Shown here piece after piece: positions 60,773-64,000 of a stretch of DNA of 64,000 nucleotides; position 1 is the first letter of the stretch; every line of letters starts with the position of its first letter. The notes beneath the pieces are model-generated. The model made no database searches, was not told the DNA's origin, and saw only the letters and a program-made list of their open reading frames with translations. The position numbers were made by a program, and so were the translations under genes. Source of the DNA: Tilletiopsis washingtonensis. Its lineage: Eukaryota; Basidiomycota; Exobasidiomycetes; Entylomatales. The stretch spans positions 256,428 through 320,427 of the forward strand of contig NW_020312010.1 in the NCBI RefSeq assembly GCF_003144115.1. The letters run 5' to 3'.

Positions 60773-60803
60773 TTGATGCATGAATTACGACCCTTCGATG
60801 ACT

Positions 60804-63800
60804 CTACTCCAGCATCTCGAACCAGTCCTCGCTCTCGCTGCTGCTGAGCGCAGGCTCGTCGCTGAGCATGTCGGCGTCGCGCACGGCGCCGTCCTCATCG
60901 GGGATCGGCGCAAGCTCTGGCGCTGCGAAGCCCTCGTCGTCGCCGTCGTCGCCGAGCACAGCGTCCATGGACGCGAGTGTGAACTCAAGCATGGCGCTCT
61001 CGGTGAGCATGCGGTCTGCGCGTGCATAGTGCCGCTCCGTGTAGGGCACGAGGCCATCGATGACGGACGCGAGGTCGGCTTGGCGCCGTCCGCGCCTTTG
61101 AGGTCGCTTGACGCCCTCTGTGTCATCGGTGCGCGGAGACACTGTCGCGTTGTCGAAGGCGGCGATGACGTCCTCTGCGGAGTGGAAGCGCAGGATGGCA
61201 TGCAGCACAGTCTGCGCGACGACAGACGTCCGTGCCGACGTGTTCCAGTCGCGGATGTACTCGAGGAGCTTGGCGAGCTGGACGGTCGACAGGCCACGGA
61301 TGACGTCGTCGACGGCGCGAGAGCCGGTGATGCTGCCTGACCCTGGCGCAGGCGTCACGGCAGTCTCAGACGCTGCCTCAGCCTTCGGCGCACCGAAGAT
61401 ACCGGCGCGCCGCAGCGCTGCCATCGCAAGATCGCTCTGCGAAGAGGGCACTGCCGTCTGCAGCGCTGAGTCAAGCAGCTGTCCCGCAGACGTGGCCGCG
61501 TCGCCGTCTGGCCGGCTGGCATTGACCGTGGTGAAGAGGTTGAGGAGACGGCGCGGGTGGTCCATCGAGATGGCCAGCGCAATCGCGTTGCGATAGTCCT
61601 TGAGCGTGAGGAGATTGGCGAACTGCTGTTCCCTGTGGGAGAGCACGAGGCGTGAGCACGACTGCGGTGCGGCGCCATTCACAAACACTTACCGCTCCAC
61701 TGCTGTCTCGCGATCTCTGGCCTTCTCGACCTCGTCCTCGACCGTGCGGTCCTCCCAGAAGGACATGACGCTGTCTGCGCCCGCGCTGATGATCTCAGTG
61801 CCGTCGGACCGAGGCGCAAGACCCCACACACGCGCGTCGTGGCCGTCCATGGTGTCGACACACTGCTCGTCGCGCACATTCCACAGCTTCACCAGGCCGT
61901 CACTGCCGCTGGTGACCAGCTGCATGCCTCGAGCGCCCAGGAACTCGGCGCGAAGCACGCCGTTCGTGTGGCCCTCGAACGTCTTGACGCATGCAAAGTC
62001 CTTGAGGCTCCACAGGCGCGCTGTGCGGTCAGCAGATGCCGTGACGAACGCAGCGTCGGCCGGCGAGAAGCGCACGGCCCACACGCCTCGCTTGTGCGCG
62101 GTGCACGTGGCCAGGGGCTTCAGGCTCGCCGATGCCGTGTTGCTGTTCGACTTGCTGGGCGCGGCGTAGCCGAGCGCCCAGACCTTGGCTGTGCGGTCCT
62201 GACTGCCGGACAGCAGCAGTGCATTGTTGGGCGAGACGTCCAGAGCATTCACATCCTTGTCGTGGATCTTGAGCGTCGTGAGGCTGCGCAGCTTGAGCGG
62301 AACGGCCGGCGACGGGTCCTTCTCAAGGTACTGAGCAAGCACGCTCAGGTCCCACACCTTCGCCGTACGATCCTGGCTGGCAGTGACGAGGAATGGCGCT
62401 CCGACAGCGCCGGGTGCAGCTGGGCGGCGCGCAAAGGCCACTGCGCCGACCGATTCAGCGTGGCCCTCGGCGACTGCCACACACAGCCATTCGCCTTCTG
62501 CAGTCTCTGATGAGGCTGCGAGCTCGCTGTCGGTGACGATCGTGCCCAGATCGGCGGCGGCGGAGGTCGAGGCGGCGCTCGCCTGCTGCCGCTTGGGGCA
62601 CCATGCCCACACGCGGGCTGTCCGGTCCTTTGCGCCACTGGCAAGCCACTTGCCGTCGTACGTCTTGTCCAGGCAGAGGACGAGAGCCGAGTGGCCGGAA
62701 GATGCAGCCGCGTCGGAGGGCAGGAGCTCGACGTGCTGGCTGTCACCCTCAAGCGTGTACACGCGGATCGACGAGCTGTTCGTGGCGACGGCGAGGTGCG
62801 TCTCCTGCGGTGCCTCCTTCGAGCTCGTAGCTCGCGGCGACAGCAGAGCGAGATCAACCACCTCGTCGTTGAAGCCAACGAGCTGCAGTGTGCGGCTCAG
62901 AGGCCTCCGTCCCGCTCTTGGCCGCGAGACCGGGTTTGGCACAGCGTGGAAGATCAGATTCTGGTCGGCGTGCACGCTGACGACGACGTCGAGGGCCGGC
63001 ACGTAGTGGCACTCGATGACGGCACGCGCCTCGTCAGGAGCAGCATCGTCGGTCGCAAGCGCGGCTGCGCCCTTGCCGCAAAGGCCTAGCGCCCAGCGGC
63101 CGCCGGGCTGCTGCACCACGACGTTGTGCTGCGCGAAGCTCCACAGGCGCACCTCGCCCTCCGAGCCGCCGGTCCAGAAGAGGTCCTGAGCAGCAGCGTC
63201 CTCGCGGCGCCCGAGACTGCAGCCCGGCTCCAGGAAGCCGGCGGCCTCGATGCCCTCTCCTGCTGTGAGCGTCTCCACCATCTCCCATCCGCCAGTTGAA
63301 GCTTGTCGGGAGCCGGACGCGTCGCCTTTTCGCCGCCAGAAGACTAGCGTGCGGTCACGCGCGCCAGTGACGAGCGAGCGGCCGTCCGCAGAAAGTGCCA
63401 AAGCGCGCACCACCGACACATGCGCCGCCAGCACTGCCGCAGGCTTGTGCGCGCCGCTCGCCGGGCGCTGGCGGAGATCCCAGAGACGCACGCGGCCGTC
63501 GATGCTGCCAGTGAAGAGCTCGATGCGCCGCTCGGACGAGGAGGCCTGCGGCCCCTTGCCCTTGCCCTTGGCTGCAGCCTGCTCGCTCTCTGGCGACGGC
63601 ATGTTCCACTTGAGCGCACTCACGACGCCGCCGTGTCCGCGGAAGACGTGCGTGCAGAAGCCGCCCGCAATGTCCCACACCTTCACTGCGCCGTCGGCGG
63701 CGCCGGTCGCGAGCAGCGTCGACGTCGGGTCGACGGACAGCACCGCGACAGGCGCATCGTGAGCGCGCGGCAGCGAGCGCACAAGCGTGGCGGTGACTTC

Positions 63801-64000
63801 TTCTTGCGAGAAGTCGACTGCGAAGATGCGCACTGCGAGCGAGCGCGATGCGATGATGACGTGCGTGTCCGATGGCGTGAGGGCGAGCGAGGTAACATCC
63901 TCGGTGTCCTGCGGGAGCGTCCGGTCAGCACGGACTGACACGCGGCACGCTGCTTTCGACTCACGCTCGGGATGGTGGCGGCCACGCGGCCCGTCTGCAC
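60804..64000 (-). CDS. UTP13: U3 snoRNP WD40 protein Utp13 (5' end outside window)
   Basis: UtpB-complex subunit of the small-subunit processome, needed for 18S pre-rRNA processing in the nucleolus. Minus-strand exons are 63965..64000 and beyond, 61693..63908 and 60804..61632; about 1026 codons are visible. The first visible exon encodes VQTGRVAATIPS and splices to DTEDVTSLALTPSD. Many WD repeats follow (GAADGAVKVWDIAGG, GSIDGRVRLWDLR, LSGSQDRTAKVWALG, TASADRTARLWSLKD, ISAGADSVMSFWEDR). The Utp13-specific helical domain begins EQQFANLLTLKDYRNAIALAI and contains LAKLLEYIRDWNTSARTSVVAQTVLHAIL. A basic RPQRRGRR segment and an acidic Ser/Glu C-terminus ending EDWFEMLE follow. Its stop is 31 bp from the TERT stop. 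Confidence 0.95.

Overview
This is a gene-dense, GC-rich eukaryotic nuclear window, most likely from a basidiomycete yeast or smut-type fungus (Basidiomycota, perhaps Ustilaginomycotina; the sub-phylum is inference). The grounds are about 90 short spliceosomal introns, mostly 50-65 nt, with gtgagt, gtgcgt or gtacgt donors, a ctgac branch site and a cag acceptor. The gene content is also fungal: a two-part DUG2 (WD40 plus M20 peptidase), trifunctional FOL1, ESA1, ATG4 and a CBM48 protein of the Mdg1/Crp1 type. I reconstructed the exon chains by hand; almost every junction was checked by reading-frame phase and by family alignment from memory. No tRNA, rRNA, transposon, virus-like element or CRISPR array was seen.

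Layout, left to right. A flavin-containing monooxygenase (partial, +) and the dolichol cis-prenyltransferase RER2 (+) flank a 39-nt G homopolymer. The histone H2B ubiquitin ligase BRE1 (-) is divergent from the folate enzyme FOL1 (+). After a 1.2 kb GC-rich spacer come TRM732/THADA (+) and, only 90 bp later, the GPI-anchor glycosyltransferase GPI3 (+). The histone acetyltransferase ESA1 (-) and an unrecognised gene (-) lie head to tail, and the latter is divergent from DUG2 (+). An ER co-chaperone of the DNAJC3 type (-) is divergent from NOP53 (+), which converges on NAP1 (-). A giant ATG4 (-) is separated by 2.1 kb from the divergent chromatin remodeller CHD1 (+). A G-protein alpha subunit (-) converges on CHD1 and, after 1.8 kb, is divergent from GLN4 (+). 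A CBM48 protein (-) is divergent from the telomerase catalytic subunit TERT (+). TERT ends 31 bp from the convergent stop codon of UTP13 (-, 5' end beyond the window).

The genes do not form one pathway, but several themes recur. Chromatin is represented by BRE1, ESA1, NAP1 and CHD1, and ribosome biogenesis by NOP53 and UTP13. tRNA function is represented by TRM732 and GLN4, ER and secretory biogenesis by RER2, GPI3 and DNAJC3, and thiol or protein turnover by DUG2 and ATG4. This looks like an ordinary housekeeping region. The items worth a second look are gene-structure oddities: an 8-nt microexon, an acidic tail built from tiny exons, an in-frame stop in the unknown gene, unusual splice donors confined to TERT, and very long low-complexity extensions on ATG4. 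The large spacers also have no explanation.
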